From Chloroflexota bacterium (GTDB lineage: Bacteria > Chloroflexota > Anaerolineae > J036 > Brachytrichaceae), in assembly GCA_025354985.1 (NCBI GenBank), contig JANXLU010000076.1, positions 1 to 44,207 on the forward strand: 44,207 bases of DNA. The letters are read 5' to 3'. The notes below the pieces were generated by a model that was given only the letters and a program-made list of their open reading frames with translations, ran no database searches and had not been told where the DNA came from. The position numbers and the translations under genes are program-made. Positions 26,975 through 33,311 of this stretch are shown here, one piece after another. Position 1 is the stretch's first letter. Every line of letters begins with the position of its first letter.

Positions 26975-28057
26975 TTAGAACAGTTCTTTGCGGACCACCA
27001 TTTCGGCGTTCAGAACGCTTCCCCCGGCCGCTCCCCGAATGGTGTTGTGGGCAAGCGTGATGAACTTAACGCCATACTTCCCAAACAACGGTTCAGGACG
27101 AACGCGTCCGACTACAGCGCTCATGCCATGCCCGGTGTTTCGATCACGCCGCGGCTGCGGACGGTCGGGTTCGGTGCGGACGACAACAGGCTGATCCGGC
27201 GCGGTTGGCAGACCGGCCACCGCGGCACAGCGCCAGTCGTGCATTGCTGCAGCGCATTCTTCGGGGGTTGCCGCCGTTGCCAACTCAACCGACATCGTAA
27301 CCAGGTGCCCATCCATGACGGCGACTCGGTTGCAATGGGCACTGACGTCGATAGCAGCATCATTGATTGAACGGTTACCCAATGTGCCCAATAGCTTGCA
27401 GGTTTCAGCCTGCAGTTTTTCTTCCTCACCCTTTATGTACGGTATGGCGTTGTCAATTAGATCAAGCGAAGCAACACCGGGATAGCCTGCTCCGCTTGCC
27501 GCTTGCATGGATACCGCAAACACACGTTTCACTCCAAATTGCTCGTGCAAAGGCTTTAAGCTGAGCGCCGGTCCACTAACAGTGCAATTAGTATTGCAAA
27601 CAATTCCGCCGGCCCAGCCACGCGCGATGCGTTGATGGCGCAACAGATTCAAGTGGTCATGGTTTACTTCGGTGATTACCAGTGGTACGTCCAGTGCCAT
27701 CCGATATTTGCTGGCGTTGCTAAAAACCAACATTCCAGCTTTTGCAAACGCCGGCTCGGCTTGCTCGGCAGATTCGTTTGGCAGCGCGCTAAACGCAAAT
27801 CGAATCTCAGGGTTTTGTGAATGAACCATGGCTGCGTCCGTTGCTTGAAGGGCCAGTCCACGGACGCCTGCAGGTATATCGGTATCCAGAATCCAATGCA
27901 CGGCTTCGTCGTAGCGCTTTCCTTCCGAGCGGTCACTGGCGCACAGGGCGGCAATCTCAAACATCGGATGGTTGTGCAGCAGGCGGATGAATTGTTGACC
28001 CACGGCACCGGTTGCACCCAATACTGCGACCTTTATTTTTTGACTTGTCATTGCCAT
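26975..28057 (-). CDS. asd: Aspartate-semialdehyde dehydrogenase
   Basis: 360 residues. The NADP-binding loop is GATGAVG at 14-20. The catalytic cysteine is Cys158 in NTNCTVSG. GEEEKLQAET and SAHCNRVAVMDGH in the second half mark the archaeal/fungal-type branch of the family. It reduces aspartyl phosphate to aspartate semialdehyde, the branch point to lysine, threonine, methionine and diaminopimelate. A strong intrinsic terminator ends only 15 bases before the ATG and there is no Shine-Dalgarno sequence. The 28058-28230 leader is therefore likely to control it. Malonyl-CoA reductase is a related alternative, but the sequence fits Asd better. Confidence 0.93.
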   Translation of the reverse strand: MAMTSQKIKVAVLGATGAVGQQFIRLLHNHPMFEIAALCASDRSEGKRYDEAVHWILDTDIPAGVRGLALQATDAAMVHSQNPEIRFAFSALPNESAEQAEPAFAKAGMLVFSNASKYRMALDVPLVITEVNHDHLNLLRHQRIARGWAGGIVCNTNCTVSGPALSLKPLHEQFGVKRVFAVSMQAASGAGYPGVASLDLIDNAIPYIKGEEEKLQAETCKLLGTLGNRSINDAAIDVSAHCNRVAVMDGHLVTMSVELATAATPEECAAAMHDWRCAAVAGLPTAPDQPVVVRTEPDRPQPRRDRNTGHGMSAVVGRVRPEPLFGKYGVKFITLAHNTIRGAAGGSVLNAEMVVRKELF

Positions 28058-28072
28058 TGTTATTTACACAAC

Positions 28073-28104
28073 AAAAAAAGCCCTCCCGTTTTGTCGGGAA
28101 GGCT
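28073..28104 (-). terminator. Intrinsic terminator immediately upstream of asd
   Basis: A 10-bp stem with one G-U wobble (28079-28088 with 28095-28104, loop 6) is followed on minus by seven T residues (28079-28073). It ends 15 bases before the asd ATG. It terminates either osmC transcripts or, more interestingly, the asd leader. Confidence 0.85.
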
Positions 28105-28204
28105 TGCTAACTTTGCGATTTTTTCTAGCTCAAACCCATCCCAACGTGCGACAGTTGGTCACTGTAGTCTCCGATCGGCTTAACGCGGCTGTTGGTTTGG
28201 AGCT
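28105..28204 (-). promoter_or_regulatory. Structured asd leader, candidate riboswitch/attenuator
   Basis: On the minus strand a closing helix forms between 28194-28204 and 28127-28136 (10 bp with one bulged base at 28200). It encloses AAC/GTT and GCG/CGC pairings (28143-28150 with 28184-28193), a hairpin ACAGT/ACTGT (28151-28165) and a small CCG/CGG element (28171-28178). The 3' arm of the closing helix (28131-28142) can alternatively pair with the 5' half of the terminator (28096-28106), which would release asd. I do not recognise a named class: lysine, SAM and T-box signatures are absent. Confidence 0.5.
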
Positions 28205-28230
28205 CATAGTACGGCGCATCCAGGACTAAT

Positions 28231-28653
28231 CTAGTTCTTGAGGGTCGTGTGCAGGACGATCTCGCCAACGGCGGCAAGCGCCTTGCTTACAGGACAGCCG
28301 GCCTTGCTGAATGCAACCAACTCGTCGAATTTAGCCTGATCGATGCCTGGAACAAGTGCTTCACAGTTCAGCTCAATTTTGCTTATGGTCGGGCCGTCGG
28401 TAAGATGAACGTGGGCGGTAGTATGGATTGTCGTAGGAGGAAACCCCGCCTTGCCAAGCTGGGCACTGAGGAACATGCTGAAGCAACCAGCATGCGCGGC
28501 GCCCATAAGTTCCTCGGGATTTGTTTTATGCTCATCCGCAAACCGTGAGGCCCAGGTAAACGGCATGTCGCCCCCCGCACTCCCTAATTTCATGCTGCCT
28601 GCGCCTTCTTTTAGCGTGCCCTTCCAAGTTGCTTCTGCATTCTTTATTGCCAT
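28231..28653 (-). CDS. OsmC-family peroxidase
   Basis: 140 residues, the size of OsmC/Ohr proteins. Both redox cysteines are present: Cys57 (HAGCFSM) and Cys120 (KAGCPVSKAL), with a Glu48 (NPEELMGAAHAG) typical of OsmC. It reduces organic hydroperoxides through a thiol cycle in the cytosol. A strong ribosome site (AGGAGAAA, about 12 bases before the ATG) is present. It is transcribed towards the asd leader, so part of asd expression could come from read-through of this gene. Confidence 0.94.
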   Translation of the reverse strand: MAIKNAEATWKGTLKEGAGSMKLGSAGGDMPFTWASRFADEHKTNPEELMGAAHAGCFSMFLSAQLGKAGFPPTTIHTTAHVHLTDGPTISKIELNCEALVPGIDQAKFDELVAFSKAGCPVSKALAAVGEIVLHTTLKN

Positions 28654-28770
28654 TATTTCTATTTCTCCTGATTAGTTTTGAAACTTCGTTCTTAATCCGG
28701 GTTGACTGGACTGTTGATTGCCACGGCGCATTCATGATGCAATCGTGCGGCAAGCGGACCGGTCCACTAA

Positions 28771-29988
28771 TTATCTCGCTTCAGCCACATGGCCGTTGGA
28801 ATCTACCGTTAAGCGTCTGGCCTGACCATTCTTGCCTTCGTTGGAAACGTGCCAATTGGACTCGTCCATTACTTCTTCAAGCGATGGTGCGGTCAGCTTC
28901 TGGCGCTCACGCATCTGACGTTGTGCGATTCGTCCGAGCCGTTCATGGTGTTGCAATGCCTTGAGTTGGGCTTCGCGCGCCTTTGGATAGGTGGGCTGTA
29001 GGTTGCGAATATCCCAGTATTTCATCAGTTCGTCAATGACCTGGGTATAAAACTCGGCCGGTCCATAGTGCGCGTGTTTGCTGATGATGTCCATGCGATG
29101 CGCATAGTCCGGCATTCCGACACCCGGCATTTCAAACTTCAACATCACCTCGGTTACCATCTCAACGAGGTTCGGATTCATTTCCAGGTGGGCCTTGGTT
29201 ACATCCCGATAAAACGTGTAATGCAGGGTCTCATCGCGCGCCAATCTGCGCAGTACGCGGGCCAGACCGGCGTCCATCGATTCGCAAGCCTGAGCCACAT
29301 TCAAATAAAACACCATGGTTGCACGCTCTTGAATGCTCGTATAGACCATGGTTTCGAGTGGCGTCTGCAACCCGGTTTCAAAACCACCTTCAGTGACTAA
29401 TTTTCGATTCTTGTGCCGCTGCCAAGCATCGCCATTATCGGTGAGCAGGAGATAGGTGTCTAGCAATACGCCATGTTGATCTTCCTCGCTGGTCCAAGTG
29501 CGCACAAAATCGACCAAAACCTGAAGGCTACCCTTAAACGTATTGTGCAGTTCAGTTGTAAACCATGGCAGGTTTACCTCGGTCAATATGGCCGTTTCTA
29601 CAGCGAGATAAATCTCTGGAGTCAACTTGCGTTGAAACGTTGGATCCAAGGCCAGGACGTTTGATTCAAAAACATCGCGTCGATCCCACGCCTGCTGCGG
29701 ATCATTGGGTATGTCTGGCAGCCTGGCCTTTCGAACAAGCGGCAAAAATTCATGATAGCTCCAGTCAATCTTTGCGGAGCGTTCCTTGTGTAACTTGTAC
29801 AGGTCCTTGAGTTTGCTCTCAAGGCGCTGGTCTACTTGTCCAAATGAAGGCATATGATGATACGGAAAATTGTAATTGGGTGGATCGCTTAGTGCGCGGC
29901 TATCGGAGTGTGTCAGTAACCCGGCTTGCTCAACTCTCGCACTCTGGGCGCGATCCTTTGCCCGATTGGGAGAGTGTGGTGCGGTCAC
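28771..29988 (-). CDS. Soluble acyl-ACP desaturase (ferritin-like di-iron)
   Basis: 405 residues from a GTG at 29986-29988. An ATG at 29851-29853 gives 360 residues and begins where family similarity starts (PSFGQVDQRLESKL), so it is an alternative. Di-iron ligands are visible in two EX2H-type motifs: SEEDQHG (about 167-173) and RDETLHYTFYRD (about 251-262), with further Glu residues at ETAILTEVNLP and IQERATM. This is the fold of plant stearoyl-ACP and mycobacterial DesA desaturases. It would introduce a cis double bond into acyl-ACP using O2 and reduced ferredoxin. The preceding gene on minus encodes a small membrane protein 17 bases upstream, a likely operon. Confidence 0.9.
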   Translation of the reverse strand: MTAPHSPNRAKDRAQSARVEQAGLLTHSDSRALSDPPNYNFPYHHMPSFGQVDQRLESKLKDLYKLHKERSAKIDWSYHEFLPLVRKARLPDIPNDPQQAWDRRDVFESNVLALDPTFQRKLTPEIYLAVETAILTEVNLPWFTTELHNTFKGSLQVLVDFVRTWTSEEDQHGVLLDTYLLLTDNGDAWQRHKNRKLVTEGGFETGLQTPLETMVYTSIQERATMVFYLNVAQACESMDAGLARVLRRLARDETLHYTFYRDVTKAHLEMNPNLVEMVTEVMLKFEMPGVGMPDYAHRMDIISKHAHYGPAEFYTQVIDELMKYWDIRNLQPTYPKAREAQLKALQHHERLGRIAQRQMRERQKLTAPSLEEVMDESNWHVSNEGKNGQARRLTVDSNGHVAEAR

Positions 29989-30005
29989 TTTGTGACACTA
30001 CGATC

Positions 30006-30599
30006 CTAACATCGCAACACAATCACGCGGCACGTGCGAACCATTCCTTGACGGGCCAAGCCCAGTGTGCCAGAGCCCGGCATCGCGGGTGCGAATGCGG
30101 GAATAAGGTCCACCGCCAGCGCTGGCAATGTAATACGAAGCCATCGCGCCAGCGAGTTTAGGAGAGAAGCAAACTGGGGCAGTTCAAACTGGGGAAGGAA
30201 TTCCGCAACGCGGACACTGTCCACCCATTCGCGTGCCCGACTTAACCAGACTGTAATTTGGATACTCAACTGATAGGCGAGCGGGTGCTTGAGCAGGGCA
30301 AATTCTATTTTTATTGCGCCCAGCTTTGGGAGTGTGAGTGTTAGGCTGGCCTGACGCAGGCGTAGCGCAACAATCGCCAGGGCTGCGAGCGGGAGGATAC
30401 CGGTATGAAAGCTGGACACCCTTAGTTCGCCAAGAATTGGCAGCGTAACCGCGAACGCGACAAAGGTAAGCACATACAGCGCCAGATGCGTAAGTTTTAG
30501 CACTTTGCTGAACTGCTCCGCCGCCAGCGATTGTTCACGCCACAACGCACGGGCGTCGCCCAGCACCTTTTCAACGCTCATCATGTTGCGCTCAAACAT
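30006..30599 (-). CDS. Hypothetical membrane protein
   Basis: 197 residues, family not recognised. A helical, charged N-terminus (about 1-35) is followed by two hydrophobic segments (about 38-58 and 64-80). A mixed region follows, then a weakly hydrophobic stretch (ITLPALAVDLIPAFAPAM) near 155-172. The gene precedes the desaturase with a 17-base gap. It has a perfect TATAAT nine bases before its ATG. A role with the desaturase in membrane lipid adaptation is possible but unproven. Confidence 0.6.
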   Translation of the reverse strand: MFERNMMSVEKVLGDARALWREQSLAAEQFSKVLKLTHLALYVLTFVAFAVTLPILGELRVSSFHTGILPLAALAIVALRLRQASLTLTLPKLGAIKIEFALLKHPLAYQLSIQITVWLSRAREWVDSVRVAEFLPQFELPQFASLLNSLARWLRITLPALAVDLIPAFAPAMPGSGTLGLARQGMVRTCRVIVLRC

Positions 30600-30608
30600 T
30601 GAAACCTA

Positions 30609-30614
30609 ATTATA
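30609..30614 (-). promoter_or_regulatory. -10 box before the membrane protein/desaturase pair
   Basis: Perfect TATAAT on minus, 9 bases before the ATG at 30599. No Shine-Dalgarno sequence lies between. It is consistent with near-leaderless transcription. Confidence 0.45.
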
Positions 30615-30655
30615 AGTTCGATTGACCAATATGGCACAATCCTTCCACGGTTGAG

Positions 30656-31066
30656 TTGCGATTTATCGTCAGACTGGGTATCGTGCTGTTTCTGATGCTC
30701 GGCTGTGAACCCGCTGGTCCGGGCGCGCTTGATAAATCCGGTTACTACGTCATGGTTGACAAAGTTTGGCAGAAGCCTCGTTTCCTTGACGCTGCATATT
30801 TGCTTCAGGCAGATGCCAGCCGTTTTGCGGAGTTGTCTGCGGGGTATGCGCGTGATTCGCGTCATGTATGGCTAAAAGGTCACTTGTTGCCGGATGCGGA
30901 GTCCGCGACGTTTGTGTCGGATCAGATTACCCAGTTTCCGTTCACCATCGTCCTAATCACTTTGATATCAAGAATTTCTGCAGGTTTCACTGCGCTTAAG
31001 TCCCGGTCAAGCACAACAATGTCTGCAAATTTTCCCGGCTCGATGCTTCCGACTTCGGTTTCTTGA
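30656..31066 (+). CDS. Small lipoprotein with DKNYY-type repeats, 3' end overlapping the convergent gene
   Basis: 136 residues from a TTG start at 30656. The lipoprotein signal RFIVRLGIVLFLMLGC ends at Cys17. Residues 26-90 carry two DKNYY-like units (YYVMVDKVW with LQADASRF, then YARDSRHVW with LPDAESATF), a repeat seen in surface lipoproteins of unknown function. From about residue 90 the frame runs 145 bases antisense into the amidohydrolase gene, and that tail looks non-native. The gene may have lost its original end. Start codon choice and C-terminus are both uncertain. Confidence 0.5.
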   Translation: MRFIVRLGIVLFLMLGCEPAGPGALDKSGYYVMVDKVWQKPRFLDAAYLLQADASRFAELSAGYARDSRHVWLKGHLLPDAESATFVSDQITQFPFTIVLITLISRISAGFTALKSRSSTTMSANFPGSMLPTSVS

Positions 31067-32520
31067 TACCCTGCGTACGCGGCCCCTAACGTGTAATAGT
31101 AAATCGTGTCCTTGATACCGATTCGTTCTGCAGGGAAGAATCCTTTTGGCCCGGGGGTGCCGTCCAACCGTCGCCGTGTGACCGCAGCATACATGCAGGC
31201 AAACGGGTCAAAACTTTCAACGGGTGAATCGGTGCCAAAAGCCAATCTGGCGCCACTTTTCTTAAGTGTCGCAAAGGCATAGGTTGTTGCACATCGCTCC
31301 TGTCCAAGTCGCGGGAATGCCATGGGGAAATCCTGAGTCGCGTGAATCGGTTGCACGCTTGCAATAACATTTAGCGCCGCCCAACGATCAAGGTCGGCCG
31401 GGTGTATGTGTTGACTATGTTCTATGCGGTCTCGCAGTAAAGCATTTGTCTCTTTGGAGTTGTTATGTCGGCTAAATTCAATTGCGTCCAAAACGTCACG
31501 GTTGGCCTTGTCACCGATCGCGTGCGTTAGCGTGCTGAGCCCGGCACTGTGACAGCGTATGAAATCTTCGGCGAGCTGTTCCTGTTCATACGTACTGATG
31601 CCATGGTTTCCAGGGTCATCCGAATATTCTTCCAGCATGAGCGCACTCCGAGGGCCGAGTGCGCCGTCCTTGAAGAATTTTACGCCGCCGATTTTCAGCA
31701 TGGGACCTCCAAATCCGCTGCGCAATCCCGCGCCTAAAATTGCAGACAGGTCTTGAGCGGGAAGGTTCTTGACCACGCGAAGCGTAGCCTTTTTTGCGTC
31801 CAGCACGCGTTGATAGGTATTAAACGTTCCAATTCCACCAGCACCGTCCATGCAGTGCACGCTCGTCAGCCCAACCTTGTTCATGGCGTGCATGATGTCG
31901 ATGGTTACCTGTTCTTCGTGGGTCTGACTTGCGGGTGGAATACGGCCATATACTAGCGCCATCGCGGCCTCATGCAGGATACCGTTGGGGTTGCCGTTCT
32001 CATCATGATCTATCTGACCGCCTTCAGGATTGGGCGTGTCTCGGTTAATGCCACATTTCTGCAGCGTGGCACTGTTTACCCATAGTGCGTGTCCACTTTT
32101 GTGGGTCAGTACAACCGGGTGCTCGGTTGTTGCGAGGTCCATATCGTGTGCAATCGGAAGTCGGTCGGGGGTCCAAACGGCCTGCAACCAGCCTCTGCCA
32201 CGCAACCAATCACCCTTTGGCGTCTTTGCAGCCCGGGCCTTCACCCTTTTGATTGCCTCGGCCACGCTGGGCACTTCAAATAGATCCACCATTCGCAACC
32301 AAAAGCCGCTCATCTGCAAGTGCACGTGGGCGTCAATTAACCCAGGCATGATGAATGCGCCTTTCATGTCGATCAGCTTGGATGCGGGAAGTTTGACACT
32401 CTTGATGTCGACGTCTTTGCCCACGGCGATGATTTTGTCATTGGCAATGGCAAGTGCGGTTGCCCGCGGCTGTTTCCGGTTTACCGTGTAGACATTTGCG
32501 TTGAAGAGTATCGTGTTCAT
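30922..32520 (-). CDS. Amidohydrolase of the YtcJ-like family
   Basis: 532 residues. Metal-binding His65 and His67 lie in LIDAHVHL. Further elements are HKSGHALWVNS, a HAIGDKAN motif, an EHSQHI motif and FGTDSPVE carrying the late catalytic Asp. The C-terminal SIEPGKFADIVVLDRDL closes the beta sandwich. This matches the amidohydrolase_3/YtcJ group of predicted zinc-dependent hydrolases with unknown substrates. No signal peptide is seen. A TACAAT box 9 bases before the ATG suggests its own promoter, overlapping the first LexA box of the divergent lexA gene. LexA might therefore also affect it. Confidence 0.92.
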   Translation of the reverse strand: MNTILFNANVYTVNRKQPRATALAIANDKIIAVGKDVDIKSVKLPASKLIDMKGAFIMPGLIDAHVHLQMSGFWLRMVDLFEVPSVAEAIKRVKARAAKTPKGDWLRGRGWLQAVWTPDRLPIAHDMDLATTEHPVVLTHKSGHALWVNSATLQKCGINRDTPNPEGGQIDHDENGNPNGILHEAAMALVYGRIPPASQTHEEQVTIDIMHAMNKVGLTSVHCMDGAGGIGTFNTYQRVLDAKKATLRVVKNLPAQDLSAILGAGLRSGFGGPMLKIGGVKFFKDGALGPRSALMLEEYSDDPGNHGISTYEQEQLAEDFIRCHSAGLSTLTHAIGDKANRDVLDAIEFSRHNNSKETNALLRDRIEHSQHIHPADLDRWAALNVIASVQPIHATQDFPMAFPRLGQERCATTYAFATLKKSGARLAFGTDSPVESFDPFACMYAAVTRRRLDGTPGPKGFFPAERIGIKDTIYYYTLGAAYAGYQETEVGSIEPGKFADIVVLDRDLSAVKPAEILDIKVIRTMVNGNWVI

Positions 32521-32529
32521 ATATGTGAA

Positions 32530-32535
32530 ATTGTA
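32530..32535 (-). promoter_or_regulatory. -10 box before the amidohydrolase
   Basis: TACAAT on minus, 9 bases before the ATG. It lies within 15 bases of LexA box 1. Confidence 0.35.
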
Positions 32536-32541
32536 GGGGAC

Positions 32542-32569
32542 TTGACACTGAACATTCGTTCGGTATAAT
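32542..32569 (+). promoter_or_regulatory. lexA promoter with consensus hexamers
   Basis: TTGACA at 32542-32547 and TATAAT at 32564-32569, spacer 16 bases. Both are perfect sigma70-type hexamers. Transcription should start near 32576, inside LexA box 2. Confidence 0.85.
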
Positions 32570-32582
32570 CGAACATTAGTTC
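32550..32582 (+). promoter_or_regulatory. Tandem LexA boxes
   Basis: GAACATTCGTTC at 32550-32561 and GAACATTAGTTC at 32571-32582 share the GAAC-N4-GTTC core of the Gram-positive-type SOS box and ten of twelve positions or better. They are 21 bp apart, two helical turns, and flank the -10 box. Bound LexA would block its own promoter. Confidence 0.8.
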
Positions 32583-32625
32583 AGAGGAATATATAAAGGA
32601 AATATTGCTGATTACGGAGTGCAGT

Positions 32626-32685
32626 ATGAGTAATCATGGCGAAAACCAGCGAGGTGAATCATGCGAACAAAGGAAAATCGAATAA
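32626..32685 (+). CDS. Possible 19-residue leader peptide overlapping the lexA start
   Basis: An ATG at 32626 with GGAG five to six bases upstream opens a 19-codon frame ending at 32685, 25 bases inside lexA. It lies in the lexA transcript and has a better ribosome site than lexA itself. It might couple or tune lexA translation, or be chance. Confidence 0.2.
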   Translation: MSNHGENQRGESCEQRKIE

Positions 32686-33311
32686 CGGATACCCAGGAAA
32701 TGATGTTGGCGTTCATTGAGGATTACATTCTCACCAACAGCCGACCACCGACGTTTCGTGATATTCAACGGGGTGTCAAGATCAGTTCGCTCAGCATGGT
32801 GAGCCATCATTTGGATGCACTTCAGGAAGCAAAGCAAATTGAATTTAGCGAAGGCAGCTCGCGCGGCGTATGGGTGAAGGGTTTGCCGAAGCCGGGTGAC
32901 TTCGTGCGCGTCCCGATGGTCGGTGTTATTACATGCGACGGCGAGCATGGCGTACCTACTCCGGAGGCGGATGTTTTGCGCAGCGCAGATGATTGGATTC
33001 CAGTGGCCCGGTCGTTGGTCGGTAATGTAAAGCCGGAAGAATTGTATGCCTTGAAAGCCAGTGGTGAATCCATGATCGACGCGATGATCAACGATGGCGA
33101 TCTGGTGATCATGCGCAAGAGCTTTGAGTATAAGGATGGTGGCCTGTATGCGGTCCTGATCAATGGCAAAGACACCACGCTCAAACGCGTGTTCAAGGAA
33201 GGCAAACGATTTAAGCTAAAGCCTGAAAACCCGGGTATGCAGCCGTTTTATGTTGACGCTAAGAACGCCCAGCTTCAAGGTCGCGTAGTTTGTGTTGTTC
33301 GGGCGATGTAA
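32661..33311 (+). CDS. lexA: LexA SOS repressor
   Basis: 216 residues. The winged-helix DNA-binding domain covers residues 1-72, with TFRDIQRGVKISSLSMVSHH as the recognition region. The S24 self-cleaving domain has nucleophile Ser137 (ASGESMID) and general base Lys175 (TTLKRVF). The segment that normally carries the Ala-Gly scissile bond (after VPMVG) reads VITCDGEHG, so Ala-Gly is absent and the bond would have to be Asp-Gly (93-94) or Cys-Asp. Two LexA boxes in its own promoter indicate autoregulation. GAGGTG four bases before the ATG is a closely spaced ribosome site. It overlaps the convergent fusion gene by 37 bases. Confidence 0.95.
   Translation: MRTKENRITDTQEMMLAFIEDYILTNSRPPTFRDIQRGVKISSLSMVSHHLDALQEAKQIEFSEGSSRGVWVKGLPKPGDFVRVPMVGVITCDGEHGVPTPEADVLRSADDWIPVARSLVGNVKPEELYALKASGESMIDAMINDGDLVIMRKSFEYKDGGLYAVLINGKDTTLKRVFKEGKRFKLKPENPGMQPFYVDAKNAQLQGRVVCVVRAM

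Noticed and set aside
28180-28190. CGCGTTAAG in the asd leader, a string also present in tetrahydrofolate riboswitches
   Set aside because: The order and pairing of the remaining conserved elements do not fit, and asd is not a folate gene; probably chance.
28110-28230. Open frame reading DAPYYELQTNS-type residues between osmC and asd on minus
   Set aside because: It has no start codon, and the same bases form compensating helices; the RNA-structure explanation is better.
29473-29810. Plus-strand frames inside the desaturase gene
   Set aside because: Shadows of the desaturase coding frame without family features.
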